A DNA stretch of 64,000 bases, taken from positions 2,240,501 to 2,304,500 of the forward strand of contig NZ_CP016614.1 of NCBI RefSeq assembly GCF_013377255.1, given 5' to 3'. Position 1 is the stretch's first letter; each line of letters begins with the position of its first letter. The position numbers and the translations under genes were made by a program. The stretch comes from Mannheimia granulomatis (GTDB taxonomy: Bacteria; Pseudomonadota; Gammaproteobacteria; Enterobacterales; Pasteurellaceae). Below are positions 32,196-40,589 of this stretch, piece after piece. Under the pieces are notes generated by a model. That model searched no databases. It saw only the letters and a program-made list of their open reading frames with translations, and had not been told where the DNA came from.

Positions 32196-34079
32196 TTATG
32201 ATTTATTAAGTAATACTTTAATCAACGGTTCATTTTGATAAATGTGAGGCTCTTGCGATGCAATGACATCTAAATAATCATCGGTGTTTGCAATAATTAC
32301 GGGGGTAATAGTGCTAAAACCTGCTGTTTTAATCGCCTCAATATCAAATGTTCCCAATAATTGCCCCACCTGAATTCTGTCACCATCTTTAACGAAAGAC
32401 TCAAAATGTTTGCCATTGAGCTGTACTGTATCCATACCAATATGAATGAGGATTTCTAAACCATCATCTGAAACAATGTTATAAGCATGCTTAGTTGGAA
32501 ACACAGAGCTGATTGTGCCGTTTACAGGAGAGAGCAGTTCACCTTTGGTTGGCTCGATAGCGACTCCTTTGCCTAATGCTTCGGAGGCAAACATTTGATC
32601 TTGAATATCTGCTAATTTATGAAGATTACCTTCCAATGGGCTGACTAAGTTAAATGTGGCAAGTGGAATTGTGGAAACCTGAACATTATTGTTTTTTTCC
32701 GATTGTGTTGACACATTGGCTGTTTGTTGTGGCAACATTGCATCACTATACCCGAACAAGTAAGTGAGTATTCCCGCTACAATAAAGGCAACAATCATTC
32801 CCACTGTATACATCACTATATTTGAACCCTCACCGATAATAACCGGATAGAGCAGTAAGCCTGAGAAACCGAAGGCAAACATCTTTGTACCGCCCCAACC
32901 AATAATTGCACCACCGACAGCACCGCCTAACACACCGTATACAAACGGCTTTTTAAAGCGTAAGGTAATACCATAAATCAGAGGCTCGGTAATACCAAGC
33001 ACGCCACTAAATGTGGTTGAACCGGCAAGTGATTTGATCTCTTTATTGCGTGATTTTAGAAATACCGCAAAAGTTGCGCCGGCTTGTCCTAATACTGCAG
33101 CAGCAGTCAATGGGCCAATTAAATCAAACCCGACAACCGCCATATTGTTGATCATAATCGGCACAATGCTCCAATGGATGCCAAAGATCACCAATACTTG
33201 CCATAATGCTCCTACGACAAGCCCTGTTGCAATTGGGCTGGCTTCGTACAACCAAGCTAATACTGAGGCAATGCCGTGTCCGATAGCTCCTCCGATAGGG
33301 CCGATAACTGCGAAGGTAAGCGGGATAACAACAAGCAAGGTACAAGCCGGTGCAAAGAAATTACGAACAGATTCGTGCCAAAGGTTTTCAAAAAAACGTT
33401 GAATATAAGACTGAGCCCACACTGCAATTAAAATGGGAATAACACTGTAGGTGTAAGTCATCGTAGCCAATTCAAAACCCAAAAAATCTAACGGTTTGCC
33501 ACTTGAGCTTATCTCAACAACACTCGGATAAACTAAAGCCGCCGCAACAGCAACCGCAATATAAGGACTGGCTTTCACTTTGGCGGCACAAGTAATAGCA
33601 AGTAAAATCGGTAAGAAATAGAAAGTTGAACTGGCTGCTGCATCAAGTATGGTAAATGTGCCGGAAGCCGGATCCAATAAGCCGGAAACTTGTAAAATCG
33701 CAATCAGACCTTTTAAAATACCGGCTCCTGCCATCACGCCAATAAGCGGTGTAAATGAGCCGGCTAGAAAATCAATACCTCGATTAAGCAACGATGGTTT
33801 AGGTAAATCAGCCTCATCACCTGCTTGAATATTGGCAATCTTCATTATTTCCGCATAAACTTTCGGTACATTATTACCAATGACAATCTGAAACTGCCCA
33901 CCACTTTCCACCACACTGATAACCCCAGAGGTTTGCTCTAAAAGTGCTTTATCTGCGCTAGCCTGATTTTTCAACACAAAGCGTAAACGGGTTGCACAGT
34001 GTACTAATGAATGGATATTTTGTTCTCCACCGATGTGTTGGAGAATATCTTGAGCCAGTTTACTAAAATCTTTAGCCAT
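32196..34079 (-). CDS. bglF: Beta-glucoside PTS transporter subunit EIIBCA
   Basis: Imports and phosphorylates beta-glucosides. 627 residues, similar to E. coli BglF (625). Domain order is IIB with the phospho-Cys in SLVHCATRLRF (about residue 26), the IIC membrane domain (about 100-450, many helices, with GITEPLIYGI) and IIA with the phospho-His in LIHIGMDTVQLNGK near residue 550. I start at ATG 34079, which has GAGGAA at the right distance; the ATG six bases earlier is too close to it. First gene of the operon, preceded by a RAT element, terminator and CRP promoter. The symbol reflects BglF-type similarity, not a proven substrate. Confidence 0.92.
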   Translation of the reverse strand: MAKDFSKLAQDILQHIGGEQNIHSLVHCATRLRFVLKNQASADKALLEQTSGVISVVESGGQFQIVIGNNVPKVYAEIMKIANIQAGDEADLPKPSLLNRGIDFLAGSFTPLIGVMAGAGILKGLIAILQVSGLLDPASGTFTILDAAASSTFYFLPILLAITCAAKVKASPYIAVAVAAALVYPSVVEISSSGKPLDFLGFELATMTYTYSVIPILIAVWAQSYIQRFFENLWHESVRNFFAPACTLLVVIPLTFAVIGPIGGAIGHGIASVLAWLYEASPIATGLVVGALWQVLVIFGIHWSIVPIMINNMAVVGFDLIGPLTAAAVLGQAGATFAVFLKSRNKEIKSLAGSTTFSGVLGITEPLIYGITLRFKKPFVYGVLGGAVGGAIIGWGGTKMFAFGFSGLLLYPVIIGEGSNIVMYTVGMIVAFIVAGILTYLFGYSDAMLPQQTANVSTQSEKNNNVQVSTIPLATFNLVSPLEGNLHKLADIQDQMFASEALGKGVAIEPTKGELLSPVNGTISSVFPTKHAYNIVSDDGLEILIHIGMDTVQLNGKHFESFVKDGDRIQVGQLLGTFDIEAIKTAGFSTITPVIIANTDDYLDVIASQEPHIYQNEPLIKVLLNKS

Positions 34080-34121
34080 ACTCATTTCCTCTGCATATTT
34101 CAAGGTTTTAAGACAATAAAA

Positions 34122-34178
34122 AAGCCCAAGCAAGACAGAATACTGAATTGATACCAATACTCTGTCTTGCTTAGGCTT
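34122..34178 (-). terminator. Leader terminator of the beta-glucoside operon
   Basis: On the minus strand a 24-base arm from AAGCCTAAGCAAGACAGA pairs with TCTGTCTTGCTTGGGCTT (few mismatches) over a 9-base loop, followed by TTTTTATTG. It lies 43 bases before the EII start, inside the transcribed leader. It is the typical terminator that a BglG/LicT protein must prevent from forming. Confidence 0.88.
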
Positions 34179-34200
34179 GCCGAATTAACGTAACACCCTA
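34171..34200 (-). promoter_or_regulatory. RAT-like antiterminator site
   Basis: On the minus strand GGGTGTTACGTTAATTCGGC followed by AAGCC resembles the RAT sites of bgl/lic leaders (GG-T-GTTACT ... GGCAA-CC). Its 3' part overlaps the 5' arm of the leader terminator, the arrangement needed for mutually exclusive RNA folds. Binding by the LicT-like protein encoded at 28444-29283 is inferred. Confidence 0.72.
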
Positions 34201-34218
34201 AGTGTTTTAACATTTGTA

Positions 34219-34280
34219 AATCTAGCGAAAAATCTCACCGCTTGCAAAAGATAATATTGAAATTTGTGAGCTATATCACA
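34219..34280 (-). promoter_or_regulatory. CRP-dependent promoter of the beta-glucoside operon
   Basis: TGTGA-GCTATA-TCACA (34265-34280) matches the CRP consensus perfectly. On the minus strand TTGCAA (34242-34247) and TAGATT (34219-34224) have a 17-base gap, setting a start near 34212. The CRP site is then centred at about -61, the class I position. The -35 box coincides with an uptake-signal-like CCGCTTGCAA. The rest of 34281-34440 precedes dapD on the other strand and shows no clear feature. Confidence 0.75.
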
Positions 34281-34440
34281 GAAATAATGGCATACAGAGC
34301 CAATAATCACACCTCGTCCTCCTCAAAAGCAAGAAACAAATATTATCGTCTTACTTTTTCTAGTGGAAAAAAAATGCGTTCTATGTTAAAAAGTCAGCCA
34401 CATTTCCCTCTAAATTTTTCACTGATTAAGGAACACAACA

Positions 34441-35265
34441 ATGTCTTTACAAGCAATTATTGAAGCGGCATTTGAACGCCGTGCAGAAATTACCCCAAAA
34501 ACCGTAGATGCAGAAACCAAAGCCGCGGTTGAACAAGTTATCGCAGGCTTAGATAACGGTTCTTTGCGTGTAGCTGAGAAAGTAGATGGTGAATGGGTCG
34601 TAAACCAATGGGTGAAAAAAGCCGTATTGCTTTCATTCCGTATCGCAGACAACCAAATCATCGACGGTGCAGAAACCAAATTCTACGACAAAGTGCCGAC
34701 CAAATACGGTAACTACACCGAAGAGCAGTTCAAGGCAGACGGCATCCGTGCTGTGCCGGGTGCGGTGGTGCGTAAAGGTTCTCACATCGAGAAAAACGTG
34801 GTGTTAATGCCATCATTCGTAAACATCGGTGCATACGTTGGCGAAGGCACAATGGTAGATACTTGGGTAACTGTAGGTTCTTGTGCACAAATCGGTAAAA
34901 ACGTTCACTTATCAGGTGGCGTGGGCATTGGTGGTGTATTAGAGCCGCTACAAGCGAACCCGACCATCATCGGTGATAACTGCTTTATCGGCGCACGTTC
35001 TGAAATCGTGGAAGGCGTGATCGTAGAAGATAACTGCGTCATCTCAATGGGCGTGTTTATCGGTCAATCAACCAAAATTTTTGATCGTGAAACCGGCGAA
35101 GTTCACTACGGCCGCGTACCGGCAGGCTCGGTGGTGGTTTCAGGTTCTCTGCCGTCAAAAGACGGTTCACACAACCTTTACTGTGCGGTGATCGTGAAAA
35201 AAGTGGATGAAAAAACACTTAGCAAAGTGGGCTTAAACGACTTACTACGCTCTATCGAAGAGTAA
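34441..35265 (+). CDS. dapD: Tetrahydrodipicolinate N-succinyltransferase
   Basis: DapD transfers succinate from succinyl-CoA to tetrahydrodipicolinate in the lysine/diaminopimelate pathway. 274 residues, the same as E. coli. An N-terminal helical domain is followed by a left-handed beta-helix of hexapeptide repeats (about 105-230; IGAYVGEGTMVDTWVTVGSC, IIGDNCFIGARSEIVEG). The C-terminal LNDLLRSIEE is typical. ATG 34441 has AAGGAACA upstream. A strong terminator follows at 35274. Confidence 0.96.
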   Translation: MSLQAIIEAAFERRAEITPKTVDAETKAAVEQVIAGLDNGSLRVAEKVDGEWVVNQWVKKAVLLSFRIADNQIIDGAETKFYDKVPTKYGNYTEEQFKADGIRAVPGAVVRKGSHIEKNVVLMPSFVNIGAYVGEGTMVDTWVTVGSCAQIGKNVHLSGGVGIGGVLEPLQANPTIIGDNCFIGARSEIVEGVIVEDNCVISMGVFIGQSTKIFDRETGEVHYGRVPAGSVVVSGSLPSKDGSHNLYCAVIVKKVDEKTLSKVGLNDLLRSIEE

Positions 35266-35273
35266 TAAGTCCT

Positions 35274-35304
35274 CCCTCACTTTGCAAAAGTGAGGGATTT
35301 TTTT
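35274..35304 (+). terminator. Intrinsic terminator of dapD
   Basis: CCCTCACTTT (35274-35283), loop GCA, AAAGTGAGGG (35287-35296), then a run of seven T residues. An uptake signal ACCGCTTGT overlaps the tail (about 35305). Confidence 0.88.
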
Positions 35305-35323
35305 ACCGCTTGTAAGGAATTCT

Positions 35324-35782
35324 ATGGCATTTACAATCCGCAAAATGGTAGAACAAGATACCAACCAAGTGTTCCCACTTATGCAAAAACTGGCTGTTTT
35401 CGAGCATTATATCGATTCCTTTGCGATCACTCCCGAAGTTGTGATTGAATCCGGCTTTCGAAAAAGCCCACCTGATTTTTATTGTTTAGTCGCTGAAAAT
35501 AAGTCTAAAATTGTTGGGATGCTGGTCTATTATTTTCTACCCTATACTGCCCAAAATCGTCCTGCCATTTATATGAAAGAGCTTTATGTTGATGAAACAG
35601 CCCGTAATCAAAAAATAGGTGAAGCGTTAATGCAAGCCCTAAAGAATGAAGCTAAAGCAAATAATTGCAGTACGATAAAATGGACCGTTGCACCGTGGAA
35701 TGAAGCCGATATTCGCTTCTATCACCGACTAGGGGCAAAAGAAAATAATGACTGGCTTAATTATGAACTACAAGTTAAATAG
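35324..35782 (+). CDS. GNAT family N-acetyltransferase
   Basis: A 152-residue acetyltransferase. Motif A, which binds acetyl-CoA, is ELYVDETARNQKIGEALMQ; the C-terminal NEADIRFYHRLGAK is motif B. The overall pattern is that of diamine/spermidine acetyltransferase-like GNATs (AVFEHYIDSF; YCLVAENKSKIVGMLVYYF), but the substrate is not shown by the sequence. It lies six bases upstream of aroQ, so the two are co-transcribed. Confidence 0.87.
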   Translation: MAFTIRKMVEQDTNQVFPLMQKLAVFEHYIDSFAITPEVVIESGFRKSPPDFYCLVAENKSKIVGMLVYYFLPYTAQNRPAIYMKELYVDETARNQKIGEALMQALKNEAKANNCSTIKWTVAPWNEADIRFYHRLGAKENNDWLNYELQVK

Positions 35783-35788
35783 ATAAAA

Positions 35789-36226
35789 ATGAAAAAAATC
35801 CTCCTTCTTAACGGCCCGAATTTAAATATGTTGGGCAAACGTGAACCTGAAATTTACGGTTCGCAAACCTTAGCGGATATTGAAAAGCATCTAAAACAAT
35901 TAGCAACTAAGCAAAACATTGAGTTAGACTGCTTCCAAGCAAACGGTGAAGAACCGTTAATTAACCGCATTCATCAAGCGTTTCAAAATACCGACTTTAT
36001 TATTATCAACCCCGGAGCATTTACTCACACAAGCATTGCAATTCGTGATGCCCTGTTGTCTGTGTCAATTCCGTTTATCGAAGTGCACCTTTCCAATATT
36101 CACGCTCGTGAACTTTTCCGTCATCACTCTTATTTAAGTGATGTTGCCAAGAGTGTGATTTGCGGTTTAGGAGCAAAAGGCTATGAATACGCGTTGGATT
36201 TTGCTATTTCGCAATTAAAAAAATAA
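35789..36226 (+). CDS. aroQ: 3-dehydroquinate dehydratase, type II
   Basis: The dodecameric type II dehydroquinase of the shikimate pathway. 145 residues. The signature LLNGPNLNMLGKREPEIYG carries the catalytic Arg and Tyr; FIINPGAFTHTS and EVHLSNIHARE contain the His and substrate-binding residues. Start ATG 35789 closely follows the acetyltransferase gene. In H. influenzae aroQ is directly followed by accB; here a glycosyltransferase gene is interposed. Confidence 0.95.
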   Translation: MKKILLLNGPNLNMLGKREPEIYGSQTLADIEKHLKQLATKQNIELDCFQANGEEPLINRIHQAFQNTDFIIINPGAFTHTSIAIRDALLSVSIPFIEVHLSNIHARELFRHHSYLSDVAKSVICGLGAKGYEYALDFAISQLKK

Positions 36227-36240
36227 AATAAGGTCACAAA

Positions 36241-37023
36241 ATGGCAGTTAAACACGAAAAAATTATCATACTCTGTAATGGTCTTTTCCGATTACTTGGA
36301 AATATCGTAAAAATCTCAAGCTATCCATTTCATGCTTTATTCTCCAAAAAACGATTTACGATTCCTGAGTATAGCCCGGCAAAAATACAATCAAGCAAAC
36401 AAACCAAAATTACTAAAACGATTTGGCAGACTAACTATTCAAATAAAGTCACACTACCAATGTATGCAAATTATCTGTTTAATCGTCTGATGTCATTAAG
36501 TTACGATTATCGCTATGTAAGCACTGAAGAGCGAGAAGCTTATATTAAAGCCAATGCAGATGAGCGTACTTTTAATGCTTATAGTAAATTAACGGATGGT
36601 GCCGCTCAGGCAGATTTCTGGCGAATTTTCACCTTATTGAAAGAAGGTGGAATTTATATTGATATTGATGGTCATCTTGTTTACCCACTATCACAAATTA
36701 TCAATGAACATGACAGCGAAGTATTAATTAAACGCCGTGATAGATATACTAACTTTTTCATCGCCAGTGAAAAAGATAACTGGATTTTAAAAGATACCTT
36801 AGAGTTAATTATCAGTAATATCGAAAACCGCCGCATTGAAGGTGGTGTATTTACAATGACTGGGCCGGAAACATTAAATCACGTTATTGGTGATAAAGCG
36901 GTAAATTACCGCCGTGATAAAGTGACATGTGCTCAAGGTACATTTACAAATGAATATTTCCAATATATTGATAAACCGGGCAGTAAGTGGAATTACAAGA
37001 AAAACGAAGAGTTACTTAAATAG
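36241..37023 (+). CDS. Glycosyltransferase with DXD motif (GT32-like)
   Basis: A 260-residue glycosyltransferase of the OCH1/capsular polysaccharide (GT32) type. The conserved elements are ITKTIWQTNYS, the acidic stretch SKLTDGAAQADFWRIFTLLKEGG and the DXD metal motif in IYIDIDGHLVYPL. The N-terminus has a hydrophobic segment (about 8-32) that could bind the membrane. A role in lipooligosaccharide or capsule sugar transfer is likely but the acceptor is unknown. It lies 14 bases after aroQ and is followed by an inverted uptake-signal pair. Probably accessory. Confidence 0.82.
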   Translation: MAVKHEKIIILCNGLFRLLGNIVKISSYPFHALFSKKRFTIPEYSPAKIQSSKQTKITKTIWQTNYSNKVTLPMYANYLFNRLMSLSYDYRYVSTEEREAYIKANADERTFNAYSKLTDGAAQADFWRIFTLLKEGGIYIDIDGHLVYPLSQIINEHDSEVLIKRRDRYTNFFIASEKDNWILKDTLELIISNIENRRIEGGVFTMTGPETLNHVIGDKAVNYRRDKVTCAQGTFTNEYFQYIDKPGSKWNYKKNEELLK

Positions 37024-37027
37024 TCTT

Positions 37028-37074
37028 ACAAGCGGTTACTTTTTGCAAAAATTTTGCTGTTTTTAACCGCTTGC
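37028..37074. repeat. Inverted uptake-signal pair after the glycosyltransferase
   Basis: ACAAGCGGT (37028-37036) faces ACCGCTTGC (37066-37074) across TTTTTGCAAAAATTTTGC. It can form a hairpin in the transcript and likely doubles as terminator. The remaining 37075-37271 is the accB leader. Confidence 0.7.
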
Positions 37075-37203
37075 TCTTTTCAAATTTATTATTCCATCCA
37101 ACTGGTACGATGAATGCAAAAATCATCCATTTTCGCCAAATTTCTCAGATTTTATTCGCAAAATTCGCGAAATTCAGGTATTCTACGCACAGAATTTTTA
37201 ACT

Positions 37204-37250
37204 CTGCATTTTATTATTTAAGATAAAATGCAGGGTTCTATTTTTATTTT
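37204..37250 (+). promoter_or_regulatory. Hairpin in the accB leader
   Basis: CTGCATTTTAT (37204-37214) pairs with ATAAAATGCAG (37223-37233), an 11-bp perfect stem over 8 bases, followed by GGGTTCTATTTTTATTTT. It lies 38 bases before the accB ATG and looks like an attenuator, or the end of an upstream transcript. A likely promoter -10 (TATTCT, about 37177) lies just before it. Confidence 0.45.
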
Positions 37251-37271
37251 AATCACATACGGAATCTTATT

Positions 37272-37733
37272 ATGGATATTCGCAAAATCAAAAAACTTAT
37301 TGAATTAGTTGAAGAGTCAGGCATTACCGAATTAGAGGTATCTGAAGAAGAAGGCACTGTACGCATTAGCCGTGCTGCGCCTGTAGCTGCACCTGCTGCA
37401 ATTCAATATGCGGCGGCACCTGTGGTTGCCCCTACACCTGTTGCTCAAGCTGCTGCACCTGCAGCAACCCCGACTGTAGAACCGAAAGCTGAAATTAGCG
37501 GTCATGCTGTACGTTCTCCAATGGTAGGTACTTTCTATCGTAGCCCAAGCCCGGATGCAAAACCGTTTGTTGAAGTTGGACAAACAGTAAAAATCGGTGA
37601 TGCATTATGTATCGTTGAAGCGATGAAAATGATGAACCGCATTGAATCAGACAAAGCCGGTGTGGTAAAAGAAATTTTAATTAATGATGGTGAACCGGTA
37701 GAGTTTGACCAAAAATTATTCATCATCGAATAA
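37272..37733 (+). CDS. accB: Biotin carboxyl carrier protein of acetyl-CoA carboxylase
   Basis: AccB carries the biotin between carboxylase and transferase in the first step of fatty acid synthesis. 153 residues: an N-terminal helical part (MDIRKIKKLIELVEESGITE), an Ala/Pro/Val-rich linker at about 35-75, and the biotinyl domain with the target lysine, residue 119, in EAMKMMNRIE. The protruding-thumb segment typical of AccB (SPSPDAKPFVEVGQ) is present. accC follows after 72 bases containing a hairpin. Confidence 0.96.
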   Translation: MDIRKIKKLIELVEESGITELEVSEEEGTVRISRAAPVAAPAAIQYAAAPVVAPTPVAQAAAPAATPTVEPKAEISGHAVRSPMVGTFYRSPSPDAKPFVEVGQTVKIGDALCIVEAMKMMNRIESDKAGVVKEILINDGEPVEFDQKLFIIE

Positions 37734-37743
37734 TCTCCGCTTT

Positions 37744-37771
37744 CTGCCCTTATTTATTGGAATAAGGGCAG
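37744..37771 (+). other. Intercistronic hairpin between accB and accC
   Basis: CTGCCCTTATT and AATAAGGGCAG form a perfect 11-bp stem with a 6-base loop. No T run follows, so it is more likely an mRNA-stabilising or processing hairpin than a terminator. It may help keep AccB above AccC. Confidence 0.55.
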
Positions 37772-37805
37772 ATATTCAACCAATTCATTTCAAGGGAATC
37801 TCCCA

Positions 37806-39149
37806 ATGTTAGAAAAAGTTGTTATTGCAAACCGTGGCGAAATTGCCTTACGAATCTTACGTGCCTGTAAAGAATTAGGTATTAAAACGGTTGCCGTCCA
37901 CTCAACTGCAGACCGTGAATTAAAACATGTGTTACTGGCTGACGAAACGGTATGTATCGGGCCGGCACCATCTGTAAAAAGTTACTTAAATATCCCGATG
38001 ATTATCGCTGCAGCAGAAGTAACTAATGCCGATGCTATCCACCCTGGCTATGGTTTCTTATCTGAAAATGCTAATTTTGCAGAACAAGTTGAAAAATCAG
38101 GCTTTGTTTTTATCGGTCCAACTGCAGATGTTATCCGCTTAATGGGTGATAAAGTATCTGCAATTAATGCGATGAAAAAAGCCGGTGTACCTTGTGTACC
38201 AGGTTCTGATGGCCCTGTCGGCAATGATCCGAAGGAAAATAAAGAAATTGCAAAACGCATCGGCTACCCTGTGATTATTAAAGCCTCAGGTGGTGGTGGC
38301 GGTCGTGGTATGCGTGTAGTTCATCAAGAGAAAGACTTGGAAGAATCTATCGCAATGACTAAGGCTGAAGCTAAAGCAGCATTTAATAACGATATGGTTT
38401 ATATGGAGAAATATTTGGAAAATCCACGCCATATCGAGATCCAAGTATTAGCCGACACTCACGGTAATGCAGTTTATTTGGCGGAACGTGATTGCTCAAT
38501 GCAACGCCGCCACCAAAAAGTGGTGGAAGAAGCACCAGCACCGGGTATTACGGAAGAATTACGTAAATTCATCGGTGAACGTTGTGCAAATGCTTGCCGT
38601 GAAATCGGCTATCGTGGTGCCGGTACCTTTGAGTTCTTATACGAAAACGGCGAGTTCTATTTTATTGAAATGAATACTCGCTTACAAGTAGAGCACCCGG
38701 TTACAGAAATGATTACCGGCGTGGATTTAGTCAAAGAGCAACTACGTGTAGCTGCAGGTTTACCACTTTCTATCAAGCAAGAAGATATTAAAGTGAAAGG
38801 CCATGCAATTGAGTGCCGTATCAATGCGGAAGATCCTAATACATTCTTACCTTCACCGGGTAAAATTACACGTTTACACGTACCGGGCGGTTTAGGCGTC
38901 CGTTGGGATTCACATATTTACTCAGGTTATAGCGTACCGCCACACTATGACTCAATGATCGGTAAATTAATCACTTTTGCGGAAGATCGTAGCATTGCTA
39001 TTAGCCGTATGGAAAATGCGTTATCTGAAACGATTGTAGACGGAATCAAAACCAATATTCCTTTACACAAACAGATTCTTTCAGATAAAGAGTTCCGTAA
39101 AGGCGGCACTAATATTCACTATCTCGAGAAGAAACTTGGATTAAAATAA
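37806..39149 (+). CDS. accC: Acetyl-CoA carboxylase biotin carboxylase subunit
   Basis: AccC carboxylates the biotin on AccB using ATP and bicarbonate. 447 residues (E. coli 449). ATP-grasp features are the glycine-rich loop KASGGGGGRGMRVVH, the metal ligands in EFLYENGEFYFIEMNTR and the catalytic RLQVEHPVTE. The start VVIANRGEIALRILRACKE is the biotin carboxylase N-terminus. RBS AAGGGAATC precedes ATG. Confidence 0.97.
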   Translation: MLEKVVIANRGEIALRILRACKELGIKTVAVHSTADRELKHVLLADETVCIGPAPSVKSYLNIPMIIAAAEVTNADAIHPGYGFLSENANFAEQVEKSGFVFIGPTADVIRLMGDKVSAINAMKKAGVPCVPGSDGPVGNDPKENKEIAKRIGYPVIIKASGGGGGRGMRVVHQEKDLEESIAMTKAEAKAAFNNDMVYMEKYLENPRHIEIQVLADTHGNAVYLAERDCSMQRRHQKVVEEAPAPGITEELRKFIGERCANACREIGYRGAGTFEFLYENGEFYFIEMNTRLQVEHPVTEMITGVDLVKEQLRVAAGLPLSIKQEDIKVKGHAIECRINAEDPNTFLPSPGKITRLHVPGGLGVRWDSHIYSGYSVPPHYDSMIGKLITFAEDRSIAISRMENALSETIVDGIKTNIPLHKQILSDKEFRKGGTNIHYLEKKLGLK

Positions 39150-39162
39150 TCTATTTCAGACT

Positions 39163-39190
39163 AAGGCGAACAAAATGTTCGCCTTTTTTA
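39163..39190 (+). terminator. Intrinsic terminator of accBC
   Basis: AAGGCGAAC (39163-39171) pairs with GTTCGCCTT (39177-39185) over AAAAT, followed by TTTTTA. Confidence 0.85.
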
Positions 39191-39307
39191 TATTTTTTGC
39201 CGCAAAATTTGAACTATGTCGCTAAATTCAAAAAATGTTTAAGGCTCCAAGGCATTTCTCAGGTAGAATAGTAAATTAACAAAATAAAACCATCACAAGG
39301 AGCATCT

Positions 39308-40504
39308 ATGAACATTCCATTCTGCTTACCTGAAAACATCAGCCCCGAAACATTTTTACGAGAATATTGGCAAAAACGCCCATTGCTTATCCGTAATGGT
39401 TTACCGCAAATTGTCGGTCTATTTGAGCCGGAAGATATTATGGAACTAGCATTGGAAGAGGAAGTTACTGCTCGTTTAATTCAATGTAAGAATGATAACT
39501 GGTCTGTTAAAAGTAGCCCACTTGCAGAGGAAGATCTCCAAAAATTACCGGAACAATGGTCTATTATGGTGCAAAATCTTGAACAATGGTCACCTGAATT
39601 AGGCGAATTATGGCAAGCCTTTGGTTTTATTCCGCAGTGGCAGCGAGATGATATTATGGTTTCTTGCTCTCCATTAGGGGGAACAGTGGGAAAACATTAT
39701 GATGAATATGATGTTTTCCTCGTGCAAGGCTACGGCCAACGCCGTTGGCAGCTCGGCAAATGGTGCGATCCTAGCACAGAATTTAAACCAAACCAGCCTA
39801 TCCGCATCTTTGATGATATGGGTGAGTTAGTGCTGGATGAAGTGATGAATCCGGGTGATGTGCTCTATGTTCCTTCTCGTATGGCTCATTATGGCGTATC
39901 AGAAAGCAACCAAGGGCTTACCTTCTCCTTTGGACTACGTTATCCAAATGCGACAGATTTATTGGAAAATATCTGTAAAACAATTGAGCAACAATCTGAA
40001 ATTATCAACACTGCAGAGTTTCAGCTCCCATTCCGCCTAAGCCCGGACGAGCAGCCGAATGCCTTATTAGATCCTAAAATGGTTAAAGAGTTGAAACACC
40101 AACTTATTGATTTGCTACAAAACTCCGAGCAGTTTGATGATATATTCACTCATAGCGTCGCAACAGCAGCAAGTGCTCGCCGTTATGAACTACTGCAAAC
40201 TGATAACGAATATTATCCGGACGAAGTCCAGCAAGTACTGGAAGAAGGCGGTTGGTTACAACAAGATGCAAACGTGAAAATTCTCTACACTGAGAATCCG
40301 CAACGTCTTTATGTGAACGGTGAATGGATTGATGAACTCAACGAGGCAGAAATGGCGTTGTTAATCCGTATCGCCAATGGCGACTCAATTTCGTGGAATA
40401 AACTTGCTTCTAAAGTGTTAGATCAGGCGGAATTAGAGCTTATGCTAGATACCATCTGCGACTGGCTAGACAGCGGCTGGATCATTTTGTCTGAAGCGGA
40501 ATAA
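39308..40504 (+). CDS. roxA: Ribosomal protein uL16 3-hydroxylase RoxA (YcfD)
   Basis: A JmjC-type 2-oxoglutarate/Fe(II) oxygenase that hydroxylates an arginine of ribosomal protein L16 (Arg81 in E. coli). 398 residues; E. coli YcfD has 373. The iron-binding HxD is in GKHYDEYDVFLVQGYGQRRW, and the distal His lies in RMAHYGVSE. The C-terminal half is the dimerisation and winged-helix region. The substrate gene rplP is at 53195-53605 and keeps Arg81. ATG 39308 has AAGGAGC upstream. Single gene between accC and the mazG-like gene. Confidence 0.92.
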   Translation: MNIPFCLPENISPETFLREYWQKRPLLIRNGLPQIVGLFEPEDIMELALEEEVTARLIQCKNDNWSVKSSPLAEEDLQKLPEQWSIMVQNLEQWSPELGELWQAFGFIPQWQRDDIMVSCSPLGGTVGKHYDEYDVFLVQGYGQRRWQLGKWCDPSTEFKPNQPIRIFDDMGELVLDEVMNPGDVLYVPSRMAHYGVSESNQGLTFSFGLRYPNATDLLENICKTIEQQSEIINTAEFQLPFRLSPDEQPNALLDPKMVKELKHQLIDLLQNSEQFDDIFTHSVATAASARRYELLQTDNEYYPDEVQQVLEEGGWLQQDANVKILYTENPQRLYVNGEWIDELNEAEMALLIRIANGDSISWNKLASKVLDQAELELMLDTICDWLDSGWIILSEAE

Positions 40505-40519
40505 TCACTAACACCTTTT

Positions 40520-40565
40520 ACAAGCGGTCAAATTTACAAATATTTTTGCAAATTTAACCGCTTGC
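40520..40565. repeat. Inverted uptake-signal pair after roxA
   Basis: ACAAGCGGT (40520-40528) faces ACCGCTTGC (40557-40565) across a spacer with TTTTTGCAAAT. Probably forms the roxA terminator hairpin. Confidence 0.7.
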
Positions 40566-40589
40566 TCGTTTTTCTATTAGGAACAAAAA

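Noticed and set aside
34242..34463. Plus-strand open frame before dapD
   Set aside because: It covers the CRP site and dapD ribosome binding site and matches no family.
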